DNA of 35,516 nt from Armatimonadota bacterium (GTDB lineage: Bacteria; Armatimonadota; Chthonomonadetes; Chthonomonadales; CAJBBX01): NCBI GenBank assembly GCA_026392115.1, contig JAPLCQ010000070.1, positions 1 through 35,516 of the forward strand, given 5' to 3'. Shown here piece after piece: positions 1-7,495 of the stretch (the first letter of the stretch is position 1; every line of letters begins with the position of its first letter). The translations under genes were made by a program, and so were the position numbers. The notes beneath the pieces are model-generated. The model saw nothing but the letters and a program-made list of their open reading frames with translations, was not told where the DNA came from and ran no database searches.

Positions 1-14
1 GCCAGACGGCGGCC

Positions 15-66
15 TCAGGATGACGGCCCGGGGGGCAGGGCGCCTGTGCCTTTGACGTCATCCTGA
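15..66. repeat. Imperfect palindromic intergenic repeat
   Basis: TCAGGATGACG at 15-25 is the exact reverse complement of CGTCATCCTGA at 56-66, with a 30-base loop. The right arm continues into a GCGAAGCGGAAGGATC-like tail. Sequences of this kind (GTCATCCTGA followed by GCGAAGCGAAGGAT) are familiar as dispersed repeats in several high-GC environmental phyla; that link is from memory and was not searched. It could fold as an RNA hairpin at the end of the minus-strand reading frame at 148-292. Confidence 0.55.
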
Positions 67-147
67 CGCGAAGCGGAAGGATCCCCCGGCCTGAGCCGCC
101 CCTCCGTTCAGGGCGACGGCAAGGGCATGCGGCGCGCGTCAAGGGGC

Positions 148-292
148 TCACTTCTCTGCCTTGGGAAAGTGAATCCCTTGGGCTTCCACCGACCACTGCC
201 AGCCATCGGCTACCCTGGCGCTTTGGACCTCCATCTGCTGCTTCACGCGCTTGAGCGTCGCACGGCTGATCCCCTCCGCCTCGGCGCGCCCG
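148..292 (-). pseudogene. C-terminal remnant resembling a RepA/primase-type AAA ATPase
   Basis: On the minus strand an open frame ends at the TGA at 148-150. It reads AEAEGISRATLKRVKQQM, then a short gap, then DGWQWSV. The pattern 'GIS..TL.R.K..L.V....GGW.WS' is typical of the extreme C-terminus of plasmid/phage-type AAA ATPases (RepA/primase-associated). Nothing upstream in this frame looks like the rest of such a protein, because the frame runs straight into the 3' end of the glycan-lyase-like gene at 293. I infer a stranded 3' fragment of a mobile-element gene. The match rests on about 45 residues. Confidence 0.3.
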
Positions 293-3200
293 TCATCCGC
301 CGCCGCCCAGCGCCTCCTCCACCGCGCCGGCCGGCGTGGCCATGCTCCGGTGCAGGCCGAAGGGGCTGAGGCAGGCGGTCACGGCGGCGCGGCCCGGCGG
401 GCGGACGTCGAGCTCCGGTTGGGGGTTGAGCGGCTGGCCGAAGAAGGCGGCCGTGGCTCGGAACGATCCGCCGGTCACGAGCATCGTGCCGAACTGGCAG
501 AAGCTCGCCAGATCGACGGTGAGAGCGCCGCCGTACACCGCCGCCGAGTGCATCGGCGAGCCCCAGAGCGTGGTGTTGATCATCCGCACCTCGGATCGAA
601 GCCCGGCGCCGCACCGCACGTACGCCTTGTCCAGCGAGAACGGCAGCCCGGCGCAGTCCATGGAGACAAGCTGCGAGTTCACCACGTCGATCCCGCCGGG
701 CGCCGCGCCGTCGAACTGCATGGAGATCAACGATCCGTCGGTGCCGTGCCCCAGGATGAGCCCGCCCGGCCCGGCGCCGTTCTCCGATAGACAGCGCAGT
801 CCGATCCGCGAGCCGAAGACCGTGTTCTGGTACTGGAACTCGTTCGAGCAGCTCCCCAGCACGAACGCCTCGAGGTGGTCGTACTGGTACTGCCATGCCG
901 GATTGCCCTTGCCCGGGGCGACGCCGGGGCAGTCGGGCAGCGGCGACCAGGCCCAGTAGTGTGAGTTGAACTGCACGCTCCGCACCTGTCCGCCGCGCGA
1001 CCCGCCGCCCACGGCGATGCCCACGCGGAGCGGCGCGCCCGCCGCGTACTGCACGGCGTGCCGGTCGCACCGGTAGGTGGCCAGGTCAATGAACCGGTAC
1101 GGGTTCACGCCGGTGACGTTGACGATGTAGACGCCGGCGCCGCGACCCTGAACCAGGTAGGGGTAGGGCGTCACGGCCTCGAACCGCTGCTCCGGGTAGT
1201 AGAAGGTGAGGCCCCGAAGGCCCGCGCCCGACTGCAGCACCACGGCGGGCCGCGCCTTCTCGTCGCCGCGCCCGGCGAACACGCGCACCAGGCTGCCCCA
1301 ACCCTTGGTATGGTGCTGCACGTCGTAGACGCCGCGCAGCTCCACGCCGGTCGGAACCGTCAGGCCGCCGCGCAGCGAGTAGATGCCCGCCGGCAGCAGC
1401 ACCGCGCCGCCGCCCGCCGCCCGCGCCCGGTCGAGGGCCGCCTGGATGGCCGCGGTGTCGTCTCCCGGCAGGCCCTGCTTCGGACCGCGCGGACGCGCTT
1501 TGACGACGAAGAGGAGGGGCCGCGACGGCTGTAAGCGCCGATCTTCGGGCATGGCGATATCGGGCGCGGGCAGGGACGCCGCGGCCTCGTCGGAGAGCGT
1601 CACCCGGCCCGACGCGCACTCGTTGACGATGCGCGCGGGTTCGCGGTAGGTCGTCCCGGCGACCTTCACCGTGGCGGCCTCTCGGCCCAGCCGCAGGTGC
1701 TCGCCGAACGAACCGAGGGTGCATCCGAGCATCACCAGGTCGCCCCGTACGCGCTCGACGCCGCCGGTGAGGGCGCACTTCTGCATGAGGATGCTCTGGT
1801 TCGCGATGCCGTCGAGCAGCGCGGCCCGGCGACCGCCGGTCAGCGTGCAGGTGTGGAGGAGCAGGCGCGAGTTGAATGTGGGGCGCGTCGCGATCCCGAA
1901 CTCGTCGCCGGAGAGCGTGCATCGGGTGAACGAGAGGCCCGCGAAGTTGGCGTTCAACACGTCCACGCCGATGCCGCACCGCTCCACGCGGACTTTGTAC
2001 ATCTGGCCGTTCGTCTCGCCGAACGTGTCCGAGTTCACCATGCAGATGCCCGTCTGGTAGCCGCGCAGGCTCACGAACGCGCTGTAGATCCACTCGTACC
2101 GCCGGAAGAGCATCCCGGTCCCGTTGGCGCGCATCCACGCCGCGTGGGGTCCGCCGTTCGCCGGCGATCCGGGCAGGCCGGAAGCGCTCCAGAGCTCGGG
2201 ACCGAAGTCCACCTCGTCCACGCGTCCCGTGTCGCTGACGAAGTCGATCTCGATGCCGATGGAGAGCGGGCTGCCGTAGATGCCGTGGAAGTAGTGCAGG
2301 TACGAGCCGTAGTTGGTGCGGATGCCCTGGTAGGCGTTGACCAGGGTGACGTGCTCCACCGAAGCGCTGGCCGAGCCCATCTGCTCGATGCAGAACGGAT
2401 AGGGGACGATGCGGGCCGGGTTCTGCTCGGGGTACCAGATGGCCAGGTCGCGCAGGCCCGTGCACTGCCGCATCGCGAGGAAGGGCCGCCCGTCGGCCTC
2501 GCCGCGGCCGGGGTAGGCCATCAGCACCGTGCCGCGCACGGGCGCGCCGGGCCGGGGCCGCTCCCACTCGCCGCGCAGCGTCACGCCCGTGGGCACGCGC
2601 AAGTTGCCGCGCAGCGCGTAGCGGCCCGACGGCACGAAGACGGTCCCGCCTCCGGCCCGGGACGTGGCGCCCATGGCGGCCTGGAACGCCGCCGTGTCGT
2701 CGGTGACGCCGTCGCCCATCGCGCCCGCATCCCGCACCGTGCAGCGCGCGACGACCAGGTCGGCCGTGGCGAAGCGCGGCTTCACCACCCGCCACCGGGC
2801 GGCCACCCCGGGCGCGGGCCGGATCGACGCCGAGCGTGACGCGGCCTCCCGCCGGACCTCCGCGGGCGACCAGGCGCGGTGGGTGATCTCCACCGTATCG
2901 ATGAGGCCGTCGAAGTGGCCGTTCCAGGTATGGGCGTGGCCCACGCGGAGAGGCGTGTCGTTGCTGGTATCGCCGATGAGGATGCCCTCGTACCGCTTAT
3001 CCGGCTTGCCGTTCTTGTACCAGGTCACGGCCCTGGCGGCGGGATCGTAGGTCACCGCCCAGTGCTGCCAGACGTCCTCGTCCACGTCGGAGGCGCTGGT
3101 CAGCATGGCGTGGCCCCCGGCAGTCCCGGCGATCCTCAGGGTGATCTTCGTGGGCGCGGTGCCGTCGCCGTAGATCACGTAGCCCGGTGTGGCGTCCGAG

Positions 3201-3544
3201 CGTTTCTTGCTCACCACGCCGGCGGAGTACTGGTCGGACCAGGAGGCGGGGTTCATCCAGAACGCGATGGTGAAGGCCCCGCTGGTGTTGGCCGCCGCCG
3301 CATCGAGCGCCTCGAGGTGGTCCGTCCGCCCGTTCAGCTCCACCGCCGGACCCGCGACGCCGCGAACCCACTTGCCGCCCGCCATGGTCAGGCCGCAACC
3401 GCCCGATGCCTCCCGAACGACGCTCCCGCTCCCCTCGCGGAAGAGCCAGCGCATCGGCGGCGCGTCGGCCGTGGCGGCGATCGGCAGGGCCGGCAGGCAA
3501 AGGAGAAGGGCCCAGAGGCGTGCGGCGCGGTTTCGTGGCATCAT
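293..3544 (-). CDS. Secreted LamG plus double pectate-lyase-3 (right-handed beta-helix) protein
   Basis: 1083 aa, probably exported and acting on or binding a polysaccharide. The start MMPRNRAARL is followed by a hydrophobic Sec signal peptide (about residues 9-27). Residues about 30-230 form a LamG/concanavalin-A-like domain, with 'FTIAFWMNP', 'HWAVTYD' and 'WYKNGKPD' as its usual landmarks. Two pectate-lyase-3 modules follow, each opening with the family signature of a DG(V)xDDTAAxQAA helix, GGG-x-V-x-(V/L)P-x-G-x-Y and 'VPTGV.LRG': the first near residues 270-320, the second near 690-760. Such modules occur in GH28, GH55 and related beta-helix enzymes. No catalytic residues can be assigned with confidence, so lyase versus hydrolase is open. 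The gene is divergent from the small secreted-protein gene at 3649, and its 3' end abuts a mobile-element remnant. Confidence 0.85.
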   Translation of the reverse strand: MMPRNRAARLWALLLCLPALPIAATADAPPMRWLFREGSGSVVREASGGCGLTMAGGKWVRGVAGPAVELNGRTDHLEALDAAAANTSGAFTIAFWMNPASWSDQYSAGVVSKKRSDATPGYVIYGDGTAPTKITLRIAGTAGGHAMLTSASDVDEDVWQHWAVTYDPAARAVTWYKNGKPDKRYEGILIGDTSNDTPLRVGHAHTWNGHFDGLIDTVEITHRAWSPAEVRREAASRSASIRPAPGVAARWRVVKPRFATADLVVARCTVRDAGAMGDGVTDDTAAFQAAMGATSRAGGGTVFVPSGRYALRGNLRVPTGVTLRGEWERPRPGAPVRGTVLMAYPGRGEADGRPFLAMRQCTGLRDLAIWYPEQNPARIVPYPFCIEQMGSASASVEHVTLVNAYQGIRTNYGSYLHYFHGIYGSPLSIGIEIDFVSDTGRVDEVDFGPELWSASGLPGSPANGGPHAAWMRANGTGMLFRRYEWIYSAFVSLRGYQTGICMVNSDTFGETNGQMYKVRVERCGIGVDVLNANFAGLSFTRCTLSGDEFGIATRPTFNSRLLLHTCTLTGGRRAALLDGIANQSILMQKCALTGGVERVRGDLVMLGCTLGSFGEHLRLGREAATVKVAGTTYREPARIVNECASGRVTLSDEAAASLPAPDIAMPEDRRLQPSRPLLFVVKARPRGPKQGLPGDDTAAIQAALDRARAAGGGAVLLPAGIYSLRGGLTVPTGVELRGVYDVQHHTKGWGSLVRVFAGRGDEKARPAVVLQSGAGLRGLTFYYPEQRFEAVTPYPYLVQGRGAGVYIVNVTGVNPYRFIDLATYRCDRHAVQYAAGAPLRVGIAVGGGSRGGQVRSVQFNSHYWAWSPLPDCPGVAPGKGNPAWQYQYDHLEAFVLGSCSNEFQYQNTVFGSRIGLRCLSENGAGPGGLILGHGTDGSLISMQFDGAAPGGIDVVNSQLVSMDCAGLPFSLDKAYVRCGAGLRSEVRMINTTLWGSPMHSAAVYGGALTVDLASFCQFGTMLVTGGSFRATAAFFGQPLNPQPELDVRPPGRAAVTACLSPFGLHRSMATPAGAVEEALGGGG

Positions 3545-3648
3545 GCCCGTAGGTTACCGCGCCGGGCAGGCGATCCGCTCCCCGGCGGCGAACCTTGGCG
3601 GTGTCACCACGGGCGCGGCGCAGGCGCCGACCGTGCGAGGGAACGCAT

Positions 3649-4299
3649 ATGCTGATGGTCGCCACATTGGGTCTCGTCGCCATGCTTTCGGTGGGCCCGA
3701 CCGTTCGGACCCTCACGCCCAGAACTACCGCCGACTACGGCTCGGGCGCCACGGCGCAGACCGACTGGTACAGCCCCGGCGGGCCGGGGCCGAAGGTCGG
3801 CGTCTTCGTGGGCCACCCGAACGGCCTGGCGCGCGGCGACCGGGCGCTGGTGCGCTTCGACCTGGCGCCCTACCTGTTGCCGCCGGTCGCCGAAGCCCCG
3901 GTCCGCGCCGCCGCCCTCACCTTCCGCGTGGAGACCGTGGCAGGCAAGGCCGCCGCCCGCCGCATCGAGGTGAGCCACCTCCGGTACGACGCCTCCTCGC
4001 TGGGCGGCATCGACACCGTCAACAAGGACGCCGACGTCGTCGGGACCATCACCGTCCGGCGCGACGCCGGCCGGCCCTGCCGCCTCGATGTCACTGCCTG
4101 CGCGAAGGCCGACCTCTGGAAGGGCAATCGCTACAGCACGTACCGCTTCCGCGATATCGACGCCGAGGCCGCGGGCAACCCGGAGATGCAGCCGACCGGG
4201 GTGGTGATCTACCTGTACGGCGCGCTGCCCGCGCTGGAGGTTGAGGAGGGGGAGCTGCAAGTCGAAAGTCGGAAGGGGAAAGTCGAAAGTGGCAGGTGA
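3649..4299 (+). CDS. Small secreted DNRLRE/CBM-like hypothetical protein
   Basis: 216 aa from the ATG at 3649, chosen because GAGG at 3637-3640 lies 8 bases upstream and a signal peptide (MLMVATLGLVAMLSVG) follows at once; an in-frame upstream ATG at 3595 would add an arginine-rich stretch before it. The mature protein has features of the DNRLRE/disaggregatase-like beta-sandwich found in secreted proteins: 'DYGSGATAQTDWYSPGG' near the start, 'ALVRFDLAPYL', then 'AALTFRVE'. No catalytic site is visible; a structural or carbohydrate-binding role is likely. The last codons are made by a 21-bp repeat (4259-4300) and read VESRKGK then VESGR. The stop overlaps the GTG start of the next gene, which suggests translational coupling. 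Confidence 0.7.
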   Translation: MLMVATLGLVAMLSVGPTVRTLTPRTTADYGSGATAQTDWYSPGGPGPKVGVFVGHPNGLARGDRALVRFDLAPYLLPPVAEAPVRAAALTFRVETVAGKAAARRIEVSHLRYDASSLGGIDTVNKDADVVGTITVRRDAGRPCRLDVTACAKADLWKGNRYSTYRFRDIDAEAAGNPEMQPTGVVIYLYGALPALEVEEGELQVESRKGKVESGR

Positions 4300-4300
4300 G
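4259..4300 (+). repeat. 21-bp repeat, two units, spanning a gene junction
   Basis: Two adjacent 21-base units, each beginning AAGTCGAAAGT, share the core with the longer 21-bp tandem array at 18638-18735. Here the repeat forms the last codons of the upstream gene. Its GGAAGGGG segment (4271-4278) also lies where a ribosome binding site for the GTG start at 4289 would be. Confidence 0.7.
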
Positions 4301-6643
4301 CGACGACTACCCTTTGGGGCGCTGGCGGCATGGGTCGTGCTGGCTCCGGTCTGTTCCACTGCGGCCGTGCTGGTGCGCGATGGTCGTCCCGCGGCCACGA
4401 TCGTGCTGGCCGCCTCGGCGCCGGACAGCGTGCGCTATGCGGCCGACGAGTTGCAGCGCTATCTCGAGAAGGTGAGCGGGGCCCGGTTGCCGATCCGCGC
4501 CGCCGCCTCCCCCGGCGCGTGCCTCTACGTCGGCGAGAGCGCCTGGACCCGGAAGCTGGGGCTGAACGTGCGGGGCCTCAGGCCGGACGGCTTCCGCATC
4601 GCCTCGGGGCCCGGCTGGGTGGCCGTCGTGGGGCGCGACGCCGCGGGTCCGCCGATCTCCGGCATTCGCAACCCCTGGCGCGCCGTCGAAGTGATCAACA
4701 GCCGGCTGAAGCTGGGCGCGTTCGGCGAGGCGGGCACGCTCTATGGCGTCTACCGGCTGCTGGAGGATGTGTGCGGCATCCGCTGGTACATGCCCGGCGA
4801 CCTGGGCACGGTGATCCCGACGCGCCGTACGATCGACACCGGCCGGATCAGCCTGAGCGTCTCCCCCGACTTCGAGTACCGGTATCCCTGGTTCTGCAAC
4901 TTCGCCGACTCCGAGGACGACGCCCGATGGTTCCGCAGGGCCGGGTTCGGCGCCCCGGCGCCGGCACAGTGCATCGACTCGTTCGCCATGTTCCTGAAGC
5001 ATAAGGAGGCGCACCCGGAGTACTTCGCCCTCATCGGCGGGCAGCGCGACTTCACCAACCTCTCCTGCATCACCGGGGGCGGCAATCTCTGCCTCTCGAA
5101 CCCCGGCCTGGTGGCGCAGTGCGTCACCGACATCCGCGACTACTTCCGCGCCAACCCCGGCCAGTCGACCTTCCCGCTCTCGCCCAACGACGGCATGACG
5201 AAGGTATGCGAATGCCCCGACTGCCGGAAGCAGGTGGATCCGGGCCAGGGCGAGGCGGGCAAGTTCTCCAACCTCGTCTGGACGTTCGTCGACAAGGTCG
5301 CCCGCGGAGTGGCGAAGGCCTGCCCCGGCAAGTTTGTCGGCGCCATCGCCTACGAGCGCTACAACGCGCCGCCCACGCGGCTGGCCCGGCTGAGCCCCAA
5401 CGTCGCGGTCATGATCTGCCAGAGCCGCAGCTCCTTCGTCGACCCCAGGCGGCGGGCGGAAGCCAGGAAGGCCATCGACGGCTGGCGCACCCGGGCGAGC
5501 CGCATCTACCTCTGGGAGTACTACCTCTTCAGCTGGCCTCCCATGCGCGGCTTCCCGGTCTTCTTCCCGCACCTGCTTGCGCGTGACATGGCGAGCCTGA
5601 AGGGCGTCAGCCGGGGTGAGTTCATCGAGGCCGAGAGCGGCGTCGGCGGCACGACACGGATGGATTGCCCCGGCATGGCGCACCTGAACCTCTACCTGAC
5701 CGCCAGGCTCATGTGGCGCGCCGACCAGAGCGTCGATGCGCTGCTGGAGGAGTACTACTCCGCGTTCTACGGCCCCGCGCGGAGGCCCATGAAGGCCTTC
5801 TGGACCGCGGCCGAGGAGGCCTGGACGGCCCGCGGCGCGTCGGGCAGCCCGATCAACATCTACACGCGCGGCGACCTGGCCCGCCTCACTTCGTGCCTCG
5901 ACCAGGCCGTTGCGGCCACCGCCGGGGGATCCGACTACCGGAAGCGCGTGGAGCTGATCCGCGACGAGTTCACGCCCGCCCGGCGCAAGCTCTCCAACGC
6001 GCTCGTCGTCAACCCGCCCAGGCTGTCGCTGAAGGGCCCGGGCCCTGCCGTGCGGATCGACGGCCTGCTGGACGACGAGGCATGGAAGGACGCGGAGCCC
6101 TTCGCGTTCGTCACCAACGACGGCGAGGCCGCCCCGTACAAGACCTGGGGCTATGCGGCGTGGGATGCGGAGGACCTCGTTCTCGCCTTCTCGAACTACG
6201 ACCCGGAGATGGGCAAGCTGACCGCCCGCGCCGCCCGCCGCGACCAAGACTACGCGCCCGGCATGTGGGACGACGACTCCATCGAGATCTTCCTCTCGCC
6301 CGACCCGGCCAAGCGCGGCGACTACCGCCAGTTCATCATCAACGCCGACGGGCTCATATGGGACGCCCGGACCCGCGACGGCGCGCCCGGCATGGAGCTG
6401 GCCTGGAACAGCGCCGCCGCCGCCGTCACGAGGCGCGAGCCCAACCGCTGGGTGCTGGAGGTGAGCATCCCCTTCCGCGACCTCGGGCTGTCGGGCCCCA
6501 TGGAGGGCCGGGCCATCGCCGCCAACTTCTACCGCAACCGCTACTGCGGCGGCCCGGCGGTCTATAGCTGCTGGTCGCCGACGCTGACCATCCAGCACGC
6601 CAACCCCGACCGGTTCGGGATGATCGAGTTCGGGAAGAGGTAA
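4289..6643 (+). CDS. Secreted DUF4838 protein with GH67-N-like and CBM9-like domains
   Basis: 784 aa from GTG 4289 (a TTG at 4241 is possible but would read through the 21-bp repeat before the signal peptide). A signal peptide spans about residues 8-26. The GH67 N-terminal-like domain follows, recognised by 'SVRYAADELQRYLEKVSG' and the 'AWTRKLGL' region. The central DUF4838 domain carries 'GTLYGVYRLLEDVCGIRWY', 'LSPNDGMTKVCECPDCRKQ' and a WEYYLF segment. The C-terminal approximately 190 residues match CBM9-like domains: 'VRIDGLLDDEAWKDAEPF', 'WDDDSIEIFLSP' and 'QFIINADG'. The family is common in polysaccharide-degrading gene sets; its activity is mostly inferred as alpha-glucuronidase-like and I cannot assign a substrate. 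It overlaps the upstream gene by 11 bases and is followed after 13 bases by a metallopeptidase-like gene, so the three are probably one operon. Confidence 0.82.
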   Translation: MAGERRLPFGALAAWVVLAPVCSTAAVLVRDGRPAATIVLAASAPDSVRYAADELQRYLEKVSGARLPIRAAASPGACLYVGESAWTRKLGLNVRGLRPDGFRIASGPGWVAVVGRDAAGPPISGIRNPWRAVEVINSRLKLGAFGEAGTLYGVYRLLEDVCGIRWYMPGDLGTVIPTRRTIDTGRISLSVSPDFEYRYPWFCNFADSEDDARWFRRAGFGAPAPAQCIDSFAMFLKHKEAHPEYFALIGGQRDFTNLSCITGGGNLCLSNPGLVAQCVTDIRDYFRANPGQSTFPLSPNDGMTKVCECPDCRKQVDPGQGEAGKFSNLVWTFVDKVARGVAKACPGKFVGAIAYERYNAPPTRLARLSPNVAVMICQSRSSFVDPRRRAEARKAIDGWRTRASRIYLWEYYLFSWPPMRGFPVFFPHLLARDMASLKGVSRGEFIEAESGVGGTTRMDCPGMAHLNLYLTARLMWRADQSVDALLEEYYSAFYGPARRPMKAFWTAAEEAWTARGASGSPINIYTRGDLARLTSCLDQAVAATAGGSDYRKRVELIRDEFTPARRKLSNALVVNPPRLSLKGPGPAVRIDGLLDDEAWKDAEPFAFVTNDGEAAPYKTWGYAAWDAEDLVLAFSNYDPEMGKLTARAARRDQDYAPGMWDDDSIEIFLSPDPAKRGDYRQFIINADGLIWDARTRDGAPGMELAWNSAAAAVTRREPNRWVLEVSIPFRDLGLSGPMEGRAIAANFYRNRYCGGPAVYSCWSPTLTIQHANPDRFGMIEFGKR

Positions 6644-6656
6644 CGGCCCGAGGGCC

Positions 6657-7418
6657 ATGACCACCCGGATAGCCCGCATCGCCCTGCTCTCCCTGGTCGT
6701 CGCCGCGCAGGCCGGCGCAGGGCCGCGCATCGAGCGGATCGCGCCGCCGGAGCAGGGCTTCTTCGGCAAGCGGCTCGTGGCCCGGGGCATCGTCGTCAAG
6801 GCCCACGAGTGCGTCGCCGACGCGGCCCTGCGCGAGGCCGCGCGGCGCATCGGAGCCATGCTCGCCCGCCTGCCCGATGCCGCTTCCCGCATGGCGAGCG
6901 CTGGCGTGGAGCTGCACGTCATCGGCCGCGACCAGGTCACCTCCGACCTGCCCGACCACCGGGCCTGGCGCGGCAAGCCCTTCGACGGCGCGCTGACCAT
7001 CGACGAGCGGACGCGAGGGGTGGGCGGGCTCCACGCCTCGTGCGGCGAGGAGAACCTGCTGCGCCTGCCCGGCGACCGGTATGCCGGCCGCGACATCTGC
7101 AGCCACGAGTTCGCACACACGCTGATGGAGTACGGGCTCACCCCCGAAGGCCGCGCGCGCATCCGCGACGCCTGGCGGCATGCCCGCGACGCAGGCCTCT
7201 GGCCCGGAGCCTACGCGCTCACCAACGAGGGCGAGTACTTCGCCGAGCTCACCATGTGGCGCTTCGGCGCCCGAGGCGATCCGGGCCGCATCGAGCCACG
7301 CCCGCGGCCCGGGGCCAGCTGGCTCAAGGCCTACGACCCCGAGGGTTGGGCCGCGCTGGAGGCCGTCTACGCGCCCGAACGGCGCCTCTCGTCGCCCCGG
7401 CCGACCGAGGGCCATTGA
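6657..7418 (+). CDS. Secreted HExxH zinc metallopeptidase-like protein
   Basis: 253 aa with a Sec signal peptide (about residues 3-22). The zinc site is visible as His150-Glu151-x-x-His154 in SHEFAHTLMEYG, with Glu193 or Glu197 of NEGEYFAELTMW about 40 residues later as the expected third ligand. That spacing and the 'EYFAE' pattern resemble the anthrax-lethal-factor-like (ATLF) group of gluzincins, although the rest of the protein is not close to a known toxin. It probably acts outside the cytoplasm. It starts 13 bases after the DUF4838 gene and is likely co-transcribed. The substrate is unknown; cleavage of a glycopeptide or of a surface protein is speculation. Confidence 0.7.
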   Translation: MTTRIARIALLSLVVAAQAGAGPRIERIAPPEQGFFGKRLVARGIVVKAHECVADAALREAARRIGAMLARLPDAASRMASAGVELHVIGRDQVTSDLPDHRAWRGKPFDGALTIDERTRGVGGLHASCGEENLLRLPGDRYAGRDICSHEFAHTLMEYGLTPEGRARIRDAWRHARDAGLWPGAYALTNEGEYFAELTMWRFGARGDPGRIEPRPRPGASWLKAYDPEGWAALEAVYAPERRLSSPRPTEGH

Positions 7419-7443
7419 CACGCCCGTGCGTCGCCGGTAGTAT
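7415..7443 (+). promoter_or_regulatory. Near-consensus sigma70 promoter for the SARP-like regulator
   Basis: TTGACA at 7415-7420 is a perfect -35, followed by a 17-base spacer and TAGTAT at 7438-7443 (five of six matches to the -10). The -35 overlaps the stop codon of the metallopeptidase-like gene. Transcription would start near 7450, giving a leader of about 45 bases before the ATG at 7496. Confidence 0.6.
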
Positions 7444-7495
7444 GCCGGGTGTGTGACCGGTTCGCCGCAGCGCCGGCCGCCAGACTGGACCGCCC

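Noticed and set aside
4307-7162. Very long open frame antisense to the DUF4838 and metallopeptidase genes
   Set aside because: It has no domain signature, follows third-position GC bias of the real genes on the other strand, and both opposing genes have signal peptides and motifs.
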